A DNA stretch of 21,039 bases from Acidobacteriaceae bacterium (GCA_003165095.1 PLSH01000332.1:31145-52183), one strand, 5' to 3'. Numbered from the stretch's first letter, positions 7,246 through 18,500 are shown. Notes: generated from the letters alone by a model not told the origin. Program-made: numbers and translations.

Positions 7246-10200
7246 ATGGAGCACTTTTCAAGGATCAGGCCAACAGCCTCGTTGCTGGTGATGCTTACCG
7301 CTGTACTTTTGCTGGCGCAATCGTCTTTATTCGGACAGGCCACGGGCAATGTGACCGGTGTGGTCGCGGATACGACGGGCGCCGTAATACCCAAAGCCGC
7401 CGTAACCTTGACTGACGCGCTGACGGGACTAAAGCGGACCACAACCAGTAACGGTGAGGGTTCTTTCGCGTTCGCCGCGGTTTCGCCCGGCACCGCCTAC
7501 AAGTTTGAGATCACGGCCGCCAACTTCCGCCCCTGGGAATCCCAGTCCTTCGCGGTGCGCGCCGGCGATCAACTCGGCTTCACCGACATCAAGATGGAAG
7601 TTGGAACTACAACCGAGGCTGTGACAGTTGAGGCCACGGCGGATTCCCAACTCGCCGCCCTCGACACTGGCGAGCGAAGTGACATCATCACCGCCAAAGA
7701 TCTGAACACGCTCACCGTGGTAGGCCGTGACGCCACGGAACTGGTCCGCATGGAGCCCGGCTTTGCCATGGGCACCGGCGACCAGGGCCTCTTCAACCGG
7801 CCCGGTTATAACACCGCCGTCGTCGGTCTTAGCGGTCCCACGGGCGCTTTCTCCGCCAATGGCAGCGGACCGACCGGAATCGCCATCGTCTCCGACGGCG
7901 TCTCGCTCACCGATATCGCCACCAACTCCGGCTCGGTGCAGCAGATGAATATCGAGATGGTCGCCGAAGTCAAGGCCCAGAGCTCGACCTTCAGCGCCGT
8001 CACCGCCAAGGGACCGGCGGTCATCAGCGCCTCCAGCAAGACCGGTGGCGCTTCGTATCATGGGGAAGCCTACCTGGCCGCCCGCGATACCCTCCTGAAC
8101 TCCAATGACTGGTACGACAATTACCTCCGCCAGTCCCGGCCCGCTGGCCGGTACCTTTATCCCGGCGGTCAGTTCAGCGGCCCCCTCCCGGTCCCCTTCA
8201 CCAGTTTCAATAAAAACCGCGACAAGCTATTCTTCTTTGCCGGCTACGAGTACTACAACCAGAGCTTTGAGGCCAACCAGCAGGCGCTTACCGCGTGGGT
8301 GCCCACCGCGGCCGAACGCAATGGCGACTTTAGCGCCGGCTCGCTCGATGCCCAGCTTTGCGGAGCCCGTCCGGACGGCAATATCAATCCCAATGCCATC
8401 CAGGCCATGTGTAACGTTGACAGCTACCTGCCCAACGGAACCTTGGTCGTCAACAACAATGCCAACCCTTATTCGAACGCCGGCGGCGTGGCGCTGGTCA
8501 ACTGGTTCCCGAAGCCCAACGCCGACCCCTTCAGCAATCAATTCGGCTACAACTATATCGAGCAGCTCATCCAGCAACAGAACGGCTCCCAGTTCAAGGC
8601 CACACTGCAATATAAGATCAACGACGCCAACTCCCTGTTCTTCGTCTACGGTCTGCAGAAAGAGGTCGACGAGGATCCAGTCGATCTGGGAAGCTTCCCG
8701 ACGGGTTCCATGCCTTACCCGGGCAACGTGACCACCGGCGACGTATCGAATATTCTGGCCGCCCGCTACACCACCTTGGTCTCTGCTACGGTCACCAACG
8801 AGTTCGACGCTGCCATGTCCTTCGTCAGCCTGCCCGGAAAGATGGGCAACCCGGCGGCCGCCAGCCGCTTCGACATGAACAGCTATAACGGCGGCAAAGG
8901 CAACTTCGACTACTTGGGCATGTACAAGAACAGCGGCGACTATTCGGTTCCTGCAATTGGTTCCGGTGGCACCAACGGCTATCCAAATTTGTTGATGCCC
9001 GGCGGCTTCTATAACAACCAGGTGCGTACCAAGAAGGTCGACCCGGTCCTTCAAGACAATTTGAGCTGGCAGAAAGGGCGCAACTTCCTCCAGTTCGGAC
9101 TCTACTGGGAGACGGGAACCTACAACGGCATCGCCGATGGCGGCTCTTACCCGCAGGGCGAGTTTACCTTCAATCCGGGCAATGGGTACTTTGAATACTA
9201 TGGATCGCCCTGGCAAACCTCGCAATTCGTCAGTTGCTCCAACCCCAGCACCCTCGGCACCCTGCGCAATTCGGGATCCAATTTCGTTGGAAGCTGTTTC
9301 AATCCCACGGCAATGGCCTACGAAGGCTTTGCGGATTCCTACTCGCAGACCAATTTCACTCCCACCGTCGACATGCGTTACCAGTCGATCGCCGGGTTTG
9401 CCAACGACACCCTCAAGCTTCACAGGGTTACGCTGGTCCTGGGCGCGCGCATCGAGCACCTCGGACCCTGGTCGGACCGCCATAACAACGGCATGGCCAC
9501 CTTCTCTCCAACCCTTTACAGCCAGGAGTGCGGCGGCATCACCCGCAATTGCACCGGTCCCAACATGCCGGGTTTGACCTGGTATGCGCAGCAATCCGGA
9601 GTTGAAAATTCCGTCAACCAGCCCCAGCAGGTTTACTTCACTCCCCGCGTCGGCTTGTCGTGGGATCTGTTTGGCAAGGGCAACACCATTCTGCGCGGTG
9701 GCTGGGGTGTATACCGGAATGAGGAGCAGTTCAATCCTTACGCCCTGGCGGCAGCCACGGCCCAGGGATACAAGACCAGCGTGGTGAATGGTCAGCTGAC
9801 CTTCCCCTACATCGACAGCCAGTCGCCCCTCAATCCTGCCGATTTCAGCGCTTACACTCTTTCAGCGAACGATACCGCCCGCCCCATCTATTACGAGTAC
9901 AACGGCGGAGTCGATCAATCGCTGCCCTGGCATTCGCACCTGTCGGTTGCGTACGTCGCCAGCCACAACATCAATCTGGGTTCCTACAACGGCAGCACCT
10001 ATAACAGCGCATCGAATATCAACATCATTTGCGGCATCGAGACCGGCTGCCCGATCAACAATAATCCGCAAAACCCTAACAACAATCTGTTCACCGTCAA
10101 CACCCAGCCGCTCTGCATCTACGACTCCGGGGCGCTGTGCAACGTCAACGGCATAGGCAGTGGCATTGGCAGCTTCGACACGGCGGAGCAGGACTGGTTC

Positions 10201-11163
10201 AGGCCCTATCCGTTCTACCAGAACATCTACCAACTGAAGCACAACTTCTACTCGAATTACAACAGCGTGCAGGTTCAGTGGAACAAGTCCGCGGGCTTCG
10301 TCTCTTTCGGCGCGAATTACACCTTTGCCAAGAACCTGGCCACCGCATCGGCCTATAACAACGTCATCGTCGATCCGGTCAACCTGCGCAACGATTACAA
10401 TGCCGTACCTTATGACCGCAGCCAGGTGTTCAACGCCCACTACCTGATCGACGAGGGCCGGCGCTACAAGGGCGGCAGCAGGATTCTCTCCGAAGCTGCC
10501 AACAATTGGCAGATTTCCGGAATCTCCACTGTACAAAGCGGATTCCCGCTGGCCTCCGAACAAGGTGAGAACTTCGGATTCGGATACGGCTCAACTCTGC
10601 CGGTGCAGGTTGCTTACCCCAACCAGACCAATCCTCAAAATGAAAATACCTGTGAAAGCACCTATGGCATCCAGCCCGCGCCCCCCTCGGCTCCTAAACC
10701 CGGAAGCACGTACTGCGTCCAGAGCATGAACCCAGCGGTCTGGCTGGGCTCGCCGGATATCCAGTTGATGCCGACCGTGGTGGGTAACCCGGTCGGAGGG
10801 CCGCACGCTCATCAGTACGTCAACCCGCTGGCCTTTGGCCTGCCCCTTCCCGGAACTAATGGCGCCTACCGGCTTCCGTACATTCACGCGCCGTATTACG
10901 TTGACCATGACGTGACCCTGCTGAAGAACTTCTCCATGGGCGAGGGGAAGAACCTGCAAGTTCGGTGGGCCGCATTCAACGTATTCAACCATCCGCTAGT
11001 TTCGTTCAACAACCAGGATACGGATAACCTGGACCTTGGGTTCCAGAATGCGACAGTTGGAAAGCCGCTGACGCAAAATGTGCTCCTGTATCAGGATTTC
11101 GGGATTGCGAACATCAAGGTAGGCAACCGGCTCATGGAAATTGCCGGGAAGTTTACCTTCTAA
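7246..11163 (+). CDS. Oar-like TonB-dependent receptor with carboxypeptidase-regulatory-like domain (1305 aa)
   Basis: Large outer-membrane receptor of the type abundant in Acidobacteriota. The start at 7246 is chosen because GGGGGGAA precedes it and a clean signal peptide follows (hydrophobic LLVMLTAVLLLAQ, probable cleavage near FGQA at 29-32); an in-frame ATG at 7135 would bury the signal. Residues 34-118 form a CarboxypepD_reg/CnaB-like beta domain (GNVTGVVADTTGAVIPKAAV). A plug-like region follows (about 125-270, with IAIVSDGVSLTD), then the beta barrel with many aromatic girdle residues to the C terminus, which ends in aromatic F (AGKFTF). The family imports or binds large substrates using TonB energy; the substrate is unknown. 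No SusD-like partner is adjacent. It is followed on the same strand by two giant secreted propeller proteins and lies divergent to the GH44 lipoprotein, so a glycan-related role is plausible but inferred. Confidence 0.88.
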   Translation: MEHFSRIRPTASLLVMLTAVLLLAQSSLFGQATGNVTGVVADTTGAVIPKAAVTLTDALTGLKRTTTSNGEGSFAFAAVSPGTAYKFEITAANFRPWESQSFAVRAGDQLGFTDIKMEVGTTTEAVTVEATADSQLAALDTGERSDIITAKDLNTLTVVGRDATELVRMEPGFAMGTGDQGLFNRPGYNTAVVGLSGPTGAFSANGSGPTGIAIVSDGVSLTDIATNSGSVQQMNIEMVAEVKAQSSTFSAVTAKGPAVISASSKTGGASYHGEAYLAARDTLLNSNDWYDNYLRQSRPAGRYLYPGGQFSGPLPVPFTSFNKNRDKLFFFAGYEYYNQSFEANQQALTAWVPTAAERNGDFSAGSLDAQLCGARPDGNINPNAIQAMCNVDSYLPNGTLVVNNNANPYSNAGGVALVNWFPKPNADPFSNQFGYNYIEQLIQQQNGSQFKATLQYKINDANSLFFVYGLQKEVDEDPVDLGSFPTGSMPYPGNVTTGDVSNILAARYTTLVSATVTNEFDAAMSFVSLPGKMGNPAAASRFDMNSYNGGKGNFDYLGMYKNSGDYSVPAIGSGGTNGYPNLLMPGGFYNNQVRTKKVDPVLQDNLSWQKGRNFLQFGLYWETGTYNGIADGGSYPQGEFTFNPGNGYFEYYGSPWQTSQFVSCSNPSTLGTLRNSGSNFVGSCFNPTAMAYEGFADSYSQTNFTPTVDMRYQSIAGFANDTLKLHRVTLVLGARIEHLGPWSDRHNNGMATFSPTLYSQECGGITRNCTGPNMPGLTWYAQQSGVENSVNQPQQVYFTPRVGLSWDLFGKGNTILRGGWGVYRNEEQFNPYALAAATAQGYKTSVVNGQLTFPYIDSQSPLNPADFSAYTLSANDTARPIYYEYNGGVDQSLPWHSHLSVAYVASHNINLGSYNGSTYNSASNINIICGIETGCPINNNPQNPNNNLFTVNTQPLCIYDSGALCNVNGIGSGIGSFDTAEQDWFRPYPFYQNIYQLKHNFYSNYNSVQVQWNKSAGFVSFGANYTFAKNLATASAYNNVIVDPVNLRNDYNAVPYDRSQVFNAHYLIDEGRRYKGGSRILSEAANNWQISGISTVQSGFPLASEQGENFGFGYGSTLPVQVAYPNQTNPQNENTCESTYGIQPAPPSAPKPGSTYCVQSMNPAVWLGSPDIQLMPTVVGNPVGGPHAHQYVNPLAFGLPLPGTNGAYRLPYIHAPYYVDHDVTLLKNFSMGEGKNLQVRWAAFNVFNHPLVSFNNQDTDNLDLGFQNATVGKPLTQNVLLYQDFGIANIKVGNRLMEIAGKFTF

Positions 11164-11357
11164 CGCTGCTTTGTCCGGCGGGCCTGCGCTTGTGGCGCCG
11201 ACCCACTGGCGCGGGCCCGGCCGCCTGGCGATAGCCTTTTGGCCGGTCAGGGAGTCTAAGAGAGTGCGGCGCCTTGCTCATGCCGTGAAGATGGACGGTT
11301 GGCAGGCAAGCCGTTCGAAAAGAAAGTCCGGATCAAGATCGTTTTTGGAGGGGTATT

Positions 11358-14300
11358 ATGGCCATCGAGTCTGCTGTCATGTTTCGTAAAGTTGTTAGGA
11401 TCGCATGCCTGGTACTAGTTGTCGGCTTGCTCATGAGCAGTGCGTCCACGGCCCAGTTGCCGATCAAAACGCCGGCCCCGGTAGCGGTTGGCTCCGTAAT
11501 TCCCTTCAATCACGGCAACACCGGCGTTTGGAGCCAGATCTACAGGATGGCCATTGCTCCGAATGGCAACATCGCCTACCTTGACTCTGCCATCAGCAAC
11601 ATTTATCAGCTTGCGCCAGGCGCGTCGGTGCCCACTTTGTTGGTCGGCCCAGAACCGAAGAATGTCAATTCCGACTGCTCGCTACTAGAGTACTCGGGGA
11701 CGTATTGGAACGGAACCATCGCTATCGACGCCGACAACACGCTGTATGTCGGTGACCGGTATGGCTCCGCCGTCAAGTTCTGTCGGGTGCCCTACGCCAA
11801 CGGGGCCTGGATCTTCCAGTCCAACACCAATTGGGCAGGTGGACCGCAGCTCACCACCTGCAACCCCACCTGCACCACGGCGGCAATCAATCCTCAGGAC
11901 ATGATCATTGGCGATGACGGCACATTCTATGTGAGCGACTCCTCCAGCGATATCTACAAGTTCAAGGTGACAAACGGCGTTGCGGGAGTTGTTACGCCGG
12001 TCATTACCAACCTTAAAGATGATCCCACCACGGTCGCGGTCGACCACGCCGGAAACCTCTTTTTTATTGAGAATGCCTATGCCGCAGTGAGCGACAGAGT
12101 CACCGGCATCTTGGAAATCAAGGCCGGCTCTGCGCCGATCGCGGGCGACGGAACCGGCAAGGTTGAAGAAACGCTGCCGCGAATCGACATCGGATTCAAC
12201 GGCATCAAGGGCATGACCATCGATGCATGGGGCAACATGTACTTTGGCAGCGAGAATGGTGCCTCCTACGGCGGATTGGTTGACGGCGTGTTCATGATTC
12301 CCAACGAAGGCACTCCAACCAACCCGAACCTGGTCTGGGCGGATACAGCAAGAATCTCGCCAGTTGGCACGGGGTTCCCTGTTCTAATCGACCCCAGAGG
12401 TCTTCTCTGGATTCCGGACGGCGGCGGCGGCAGCAACTGGGGGCCGGCTGGTTCAGTATCCGCTGCCTGCACTAATACGAGTGCCCAGACCATTGACGCC
12501 ACCTGCACAGCATCGAGCGTTGTTCTTTGGCAGCAGGGCGCGCTCAATGCAGGTGCATCACCCGTCGGAACGCCGGGCGCGCCGCAGACCCTCTTTTATA
12601 GCTTCAGCCAGCCCACCACCGGCAACTTTGTTATGGCGAAGCCTGGCGCCTCCAACTTCACCGTGCTCACCGCCAACCCGAACCCAGTGCTCCCGCTCGG
12701 TCCAACCCCAGTGCTGCCCTGCACCTCAGGCACCACTTATCCAGCCTTTAGTAACACCGAGAACACGAGCTCGGAATATAGCTGGTGCCAGTACTTTGTG
12801 GAGACCAGTTCGGCAAGCGTGGGAAGCGTCAGCACCGAAGTGCAGATTGACAATACCGCCAATCCTAACGGCATTGATGGAAGCGATGCATACGTCTTTG
12901 GCGTTGGACAAGGTTCGGCGGCATACGCCTTTGGTGCGGTTTCAGACGGAATCGGTGGCGAGGGCGGCCCTGCGGCAGTATCGATCGCTTCAGGCTTGTC
13001 CGCCCCCAAGCAGATTGCGGCTGATCCCTGGGGAGATTCGTTTGTGGCCGATTCTGCCTTGAAATATATCGAAGAGTATAAGGCGGGAACGACGACTCCC
13101 ACTCCCGGTGCGCAACTTGGAACCGGCCTCACCGCGCCCACCGGCGTCGCAGTTGACGGCTCCGGCGATCTCTACATAGGCGACTCGGGCAACATTATCG
13201 AGATCCCCTTTATCAACGGTAAGCTCGCTACCTCGCAGCAGACCACACTACTGACCGGCCTGGGCGACCAGCTCAGTCTCGCCGCCGACGCCCAAGGCGA
13301 TGTATTTGCGGCAGACGAGGCGAACAAGCAGGTTGTCGAGGTGCCGAATCCGCAGACCTCAGCTATGCTTGCCAACAACCCAACCCTCACCCTTGGCGCC
13401 GGCTTCACCGGCCCGTCGGCTATCGCTACTGACAATTCCGGGAACGTCTGGGTTGCCGATGGCAATAACCTGTGGGAGATTACGATGCCCTGGGGCGGCG
13501 CGACTGAAGTGACCAGCCAGCTCAAGGCTCCCGTCACCGGCCTCGCGGTCGATCCCTCCGGTTCGGTGTTTGTGGCGCAGGCGTCCGGCCTTACATGGAT
13601 TCCTTATGAGGCCTCCACGTCCGGTCTGAATATCGATGGCGCAATCGCGGTCTCATGGTCAACCACTGCCCCCCCCATCATCCCGTATAGCGTTGCGCTG
13701 GATGGATCTCAGAACGCGTACGTATCCTACGGGGCCACCACAACTGCCGGGGTATCAGAGGTAGGCATCGGCGGTTCCATTTATTACGGGCAGATCGTTC
13801 CGTTCTCCGAAACTGACGTGGAAGCGCAGTTGTTCAACGTCGGCAACGAGCCCATGGACGTGATATTGACCACCCCGCCGGACGCTTTCACAGGCGCCAA
13901 CGCGGCTGACTATTCGGTGGGCAGCGCCAGTGACACACCGGCCTGCGGTCCCACCGTTGCCACCGCACCCGGCTCCTTCTGCTACTTTGACGTTGCACTG
14001 ACGCCCTCGGCTGCAGGCAGCAGCAGCGCCTCTGTATCTATTCAGGGCACCACGACCTCGCCGCTCGGAAACGCGCCCTCCGGCATCAACGTTGCGCTTT
14101 CGGCCCTTGCGGTCACCGATCCTCGTAATGCCACGACGACGACACTTACGGTCACTACAAATCCGGCCGGCGGCGCCGTATATCCGGGAGCTCTGACGAT
14201 CTCTGTAGCAGTGGCCGCACAGTTGGCAAGCAACGGCACTCCCGCCGGCAACGTCACGCTCGAGGTCAGCGGCCAGCCAAAGCAAACCTTGCCTTTGGGT

Positions 14301-15371
14301 TCGGATGGCACTGTAACATTCGCCGCTTTCAGCAATCTGGAGGGCGGAACTTATTCTGCCGTAGCTGATTACGGCGGCGAAGGCGTGGTGGGCACGGCTC
14401 CTGACTTTGCCGCAAGCGGAACCAAGGTCAAATTCATCGTCGCCACGTTGGCGCCGACATTTACTGTCTCCCCGCCGGAGGGCAACGCCAGCAGCCTTAC
14501 GGTCTTCAACGGCAATACCTTCCTTGGCGTCACGACTACGAATACGATCACCGCTTCCGTGACTTCGAGCACAGGCACGCCTACCGGGACCATTAGCTTC
14601 CAGGTGGGTGGAATGCCGGTCGATCCGACGCAGGTTAGCCTGCCGCTGAACTCCAGCGGGAACGCGACCTTCTCTACGGCAAATCTTGCCCAGGGAGTCT
14701 ACAACATCACTGCGGTATACAGCGGCGATGTGAACTTTACCAGCGAGAGTATTGCGCTGCCTGCTTTTGAGGTCATTGTTAAAAGCGATGAGGTTACCGC
14801 CTCTCCGGCCACGCTGACAGTCACCCCCGGAACGCCAGGTACGGTGACTCTCTCTCTCCAGCCCCTGGTTGGATTTGTCGCGGATGTCTCAATGCAATGC
14901 GTAACTGCATCGCTGCCGCCGTACTCTGAATGCACATTCGGCTATCCTGGGGGAGGCGCCGCCGCCGGAGAACTCCCTGTGGGCAACAACGGCCCCACGG
15001 TGGCCACCACAGTTACTGTTACGATCAGCACCAACGTGCCGGTTAACGGTGGCACGACAACCACTTCCATAGCGCGGCAAGCTCCCTGGTCACTGGCCGG
15101 ACTCTTCGGGTTAGGTCTGTTGGGTCTGATCGCCGGCCGCAAGAGACTGAACCGCTACCTGACCATGATGTGCGTCGCTCTGATGCTTTCCGGCGTATTC
15201 ATGGGCATTACGGCCTGCACCAACGCGGGATATTCAACGGTGCTGCCGGCCCCCCATGTGGTCACACCTGCAGGGACTTACAAAGTGCAAATCATCACGG
15301 TTATTCCGAATTCCAGTACGCAGAACTCGCTGACAACACCCTTATTTACGTTGCCGGTGACCGTGAACTAG
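11358..15371 (+). CDS. Secreted double NHL-propeller / Ig-like protein with bipartite C-terminal anchor (1337 aa)
   Basis: Function unknown; likely an extracellular or surface binding protein. GGAGGGG (11347-11353) precedes the ATG. A signal peptide covers about residues 1-32 (LVLVVGLLMSSASTA). Six blade-like repeats (about 63-360) suggest one six-bladed propeller. After a spacer, six NHL-type repeats (about 545-790, e.g. PTGVAVDGSGDLYIGDSGN) form a second. An ASH-like module follows (about 780-915), then two Ig-like domains (about 925-1030 and 1037-1145) and a Cys-containing beta module. The end is unusual: a Gly-rich hydrophobic helix (1244-1259), basic RKR (1261-1263), a second hydrophobic helix (1268-1286) ending in ITAC (Cys 1287) and a 50-residue tail with TPAGTY. 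The next gene is a paralog with the same architecture. The 194 bp before it hold no clear terminator, which suggests an operon with the receptor gene; only a weak 6-bp stem at 11217-11246 is visible. Confidence 0.82.
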   Translation: MAIESAVMFRKVVRIACLVLVVGLLMSSASTAQLPIKTPAPVAVGSVIPFNHGNTGVWSQIYRMAIAPNGNIAYLDSAISNIYQLAPGASVPTLLVGPEPKNVNSDCSLLEYSGTYWNGTIAIDADNTLYVGDRYGSAVKFCRVPYANGAWIFQSNTNWAGGPQLTTCNPTCTTAAINPQDMIIGDDGTFYVSDSSSDIYKFKVTNGVAGVVTPVITNLKDDPTTVAVDHAGNLFFIENAYAAVSDRVTGILEIKAGSAPIAGDGTGKVEETLPRIDIGFNGIKGMTIDAWGNMYFGSENGASYGGLVDGVFMIPNEGTPTNPNLVWADTARISPVGTGFPVLIDPRGLLWIPDGGGGSNWGPAGSVSAACTNTSAQTIDATCTASSVVLWQQGALNAGASPVGTPGAPQTLFYSFSQPTTGNFVMAKPGASNFTVLTANPNPVLPLGPTPVLPCTSGTTYPAFSNTENTSSEYSWCQYFVETSSASVGSVSTEVQIDNTANPNGIDGSDAYVFGVGQGSAAYAFGAVSDGIGGEGGPAAVSIASGLSAPKQIAADPWGDSFVADSALKYIEEYKAGTTTPTPGAQLGTGLTAPTGVAVDGSGDLYIGDSGNIIEIPFINGKLATSQQTTLLTGLGDQLSLAADAQGDVFAADEANKQVVEVPNPQTSAMLANNPTLTLGAGFTGPSAIATDNSGNVWVADGNNLWEITMPWGGATEVTSQLKAPVTGLAVDPSGSVFVAQASGLTWIPYEASTSGLNIDGAIAVSWSTTAPPIIPYSVALDGSQNAYVSYGATTTAGVSEVGIGGSIYYGQIVPFSETDVEAQLFNVGNEPMDVILTTPPDAFTGANAADYSVGSASDTPACGPTVATAPGSFCYFDVALTPSAAGSSSASVSIQGTTTSPLGNAPSGINVALSALAVTDPRNATTTTLTVTTNPAGGAVYPGALTISVAVAAQLASNGTPAGNVTLEVSGQPKQTLPLGSDGTVTFAAFSNLEGGTYSAVADYGGEGVVGTAPDFAASGTKVKFIVATLAPTFTVSPPEGNASSLTVFNGNTFLGVTTTNTITASVTSSTGTPTGTISFQVGGMPVDPTQVSLPLNSSGNATFSTANLAQGVYNITAVYSGDVNFTSESIALPAFEVIVKSDEVTASPATLTVTPGTPGTVTLSLQPLVGFVADVSMQCVTASLPPYSECTFGYPGGGAAAGELPVGNNGPTVATTVTVTISTNVPVNGGTTTTSIARQAPWSLAGLFGLGLLGLIAGRKRLNRYLTMMCVALMLSGVFMGITACTNAGYSTVLPAPHVVTPAGTYKVQIITVIPNSSTQNSLTTPLFTLPVTVN

Positions 15372-15381
15372 CAAGCTAGCC

Positions 15382-15446
15382 TCTGCCCGGAAAACGGGCA
15401 GACAAGAACAGTGCTTTCGGGGAGTAAGGGGCAGCTCCCCGGAAGC
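15382..15446 (+). repeat. Two hairpins between the propeller genes
   Basis: Hairpin A: TCTGCCCG (15382-15389), loop GAAAA, CGGGCAGA (15395-15402), a perfect 8-bp stem 10 nt after the stop codon. Hairpin B: 15413-15424 pairs with 15435-15446 as a 12-bp stem with one G-T wobble, built around GGGGAG/CTCCCC. Neither is followed by a T run, so they look more like RNA-stability or processing structures than terminators. Confidence 0.6.
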
Positions 15447-15529
15447 GGAAGAAAAGGGAAGCCTCGAGCCGGGAGTGGGGCGAATCCGCTCGCGGCGGTT
15501 CGATACGAGTTATTTTCGGGAGGAATGCA

Positions 15530-18500
15530 ATGGCCACCAAGTCGTTCACCGCTATGCGCCGGTTTGCCGGAATACTGTTCACTCTGATTTTCGCCTGCGC
15601 CTGCCTGTCCGTAGGGGCCGCTGGGCAATCGCCGCTCGTGGTTGCCAGCGCGGCCACCGGTATGACACATCCCACCGGTTGGGGCACGATTTACCAGACA
15701 GCCCTCGACACGAAGGGTGACTGGCTGGTCAACGATTACAGCAACGGCGCTCTCTATGAATTCCCGGCGAATGGAGGGCCTGTTATCACCCTCGTTGTTC
15801 CAGGGGGCCTGGGCGGCGGCAATAATCCCGGCGTCGCCGTCGACGCCTTCAACAACCTCTATCTTGAAGGCAACTGGTCCAACTGCCTCGTCATCTACAA
15901 GTACGACACGGCAACGAACACCTGGCCCGGGCTCGCCGCGCTCACTCCCACGTCCGGTACGTCCGGTTGCAGCCCCGCCATCGCGCAATACAGCGCCCTG
16001 AACAACTCGACTCAACCCTACTGGAATTGGGGCTTCCAGCCCTGGGGACTCGCGGTAGATCAATTCAACAACTTGGTAATCGCCAACCAGACTGATTCCA
16101 ATTTCATGTTCTACCTGCCGGTGATCGGCCCTGGCACCGCCACGCCCTCTGAAGGCGAGTACGACGTGCTTCTTGGAACCATGGAAGCCCGGGCGACCTC
16201 GGAAGCGGTAGACCCGGAAGAGAATGTTTATTTGGTTGAAGAGCAAGATCAGAAACTCACGGCCACACCGAACACATGCCCATCGGGCACATGCATCAAC
16301 GGTGTCCTCGAGATCCCGCAGACGTTGTCGCTGTTACCCAACAACCCAACAACCTCAGCCAATTTCAATAGCGTGCCCGCCAACGAGAAGAGCCTTGCCA
16401 ATGTGGCTCCCGCCGCGCTGGCAAACACCTCCGGTGTCTGGGCTGACGCTGCCGGCAACCTCTATGTGTCCGACAAGATCGCTGGAATTTACCTGATCCC
16501 CAACCCCTCGGGAACGCCGGATACGGCAGGGACCATCGAGCTCACGCCGTTGACTGGCCAGGGATCGGTCGTCGTCAACGCAAATCACGCCATGTTTGTT
16601 CCCACCACGGTCGCGCAATCCAATGGCGAGGCAGATGTCGCCACCGTCAATTTCGAGTACGGAGAGTTCGGAGGCCTCGCTGTAGGAACTGCCAGTGCGA
16701 CGCCGCTGCCAATTTCGTTCGTGTTTAACGGAGCCGTTACTCCGGGGAATGCCGTCATAGTGGAAGCGGGCGCGAAAACTCCTGACTTCGCCATCACCGG
16801 CGGAAGTTGCGTGGCGGGTACGGCAGTCGTCGCCGGCAGCTCATGCACCGAGCAAGTTGCCATGACCCCGACCGCCGTCGGCAGCGTTTCAGCCAAGTTG
16901 CTCCTGCTAAATCCGACCAGCAACGTCATTTCGTCCATTACCCTGCACGGCACCGGTCTGGGCTCGAATGTCATTTCGTTGCCCGGCATAGAGTCCACAA
17001 TCGGCTCTACCTTGTCGCAGCCTAGCCAGATCGCGATCGACGCCGCTGGCAACATCTACGTAGCGGACTCTGGTCTTAAACAGGTTCTGATGTATGCGGC
17101 CGGATCCTCCTCTACGTCTACTCCTGTTTCGCTTGGAACCAACTTGGCGGATCCCACTGGCGTAGCAGTCGATGGCGGCGGTGATGTCTTCATAGCCGAC
17201 AGCGGCAACATCTACGAGATACCATTCGGGCCAAGCGGGCTCGTCGCCACCGGGCAAATCACGGTGACCAGCGGACTCGGCGCCAACCTGAATATCGCGG
17301 CTGACAGCCTGGGCAACGTGTACGTGGCCGACCCTGCCAACGCTCGTGTCGTCAAGATTGGCAACCCCGGTAACGGCACAACACCCACCGTTGGCCAATG
17401 GGAGACATTCTTCACCAGCGGCTTCACATCGCCTTCCGCCGTGGCCGTGGACTCAAACAATAACCTGTATGTCATCGACGGCACCAAGCTCATTGAGTAT
17501 TCTGGCGGAGCCTGGACGACCCCGATTACCAATTTGACTGGCGCCACCGGCCTTGCGGTCGATCCCTCCGGCGCGGTCTACATTACGTCCAAAACCACGA
17601 CCGAGCGGATTCCGCTCATCAGCGGTGTCTTGGATCAAACCAAAGAGGTTTCGATTGCCTCTGACGTAGCCGATAACTCGGCGGTTGCCATCGATCGCAT
17701 GGGCAACGTTTATCTCGCCCCGGCAGCGGGCAGTGGTCTTACCCTCGTCAGCACAAATGGCACTCTCAACTTTGGCAGCGTGGCCCTTGGCGCTATTCCG
17801 TCCTTGGACGCCACCGTCATCAACACTGGAAATTCCACGCTCTCTGTCACCGGATACACCAGCTCGAATTCGATGGACTACACTGGTGCCGACGGAACCT
17901 GCATCGGCGACAGTCCGTTGGCTGCCGGAGGCACCTGCCAAGTTGACATCACCTTGAGCCCAGGGCCCGGAGAACAGGGGACGCTCACCAGCGTCATCGG
18001 AATTACCAGCAATGCAGTGAACTCTTCGGTTATAGACGTCACCGGTGTCAGTGCGCCGCTGGCTGATTCGGTTACCACCGCCACCGTTTCAAGCTCGGCC
18101 GAAGTGGTCAATACGCCGATCACGGTTACCGTCAAGGCGTCGAGCGGCACCGCTACTCCCACCGGGATTGTCACCGTGACCTTCACAACTTGGATCGTTA
18201 AATTACTCCCGTACCCTCCGCCTCCCGGGGTTACTCCAGTTCCAACTCCTGTTGCACAATCAACCACGGCAACGGGAACCCTGTCGAACGGCACTGTCAC
18301 CATCAGCCTGGCTCCGGTAATGGCCGGCCCCAGCACTTTCACGGTAGCCTATGGCGGCGACAGAGTCTTCGGAAGATCGACAGTTTCGGTAACGGCTACC
18401 GTCGCGAAGTCGGCGATCGTGGGCTTCTCCGGGGATCCCAATCCACCACCCTACTTGCCCTACGTGCTGGAGACCGACGGATCCACGCCGTACGACGGGT

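Noticed and set aside
8227..9594. 455-codon open frame on the minus strand inside the receptor gene
   Set aside because: Antisense shadow of a clearly coding frame; Val/Gly-rich composition and no family features.
11195..11246. Terminator between the receptor and first propeller genes
   Set aside because: Only 5-6 bp stems with long loops and no T run; not enough to call.
15084..15371. Reading the C-terminal helix as a classical PEP-CTERM signal
   Set aside because: There is no PEP motif before the helix and the basic cluster is not at the end; a second helix and a long tail follow.
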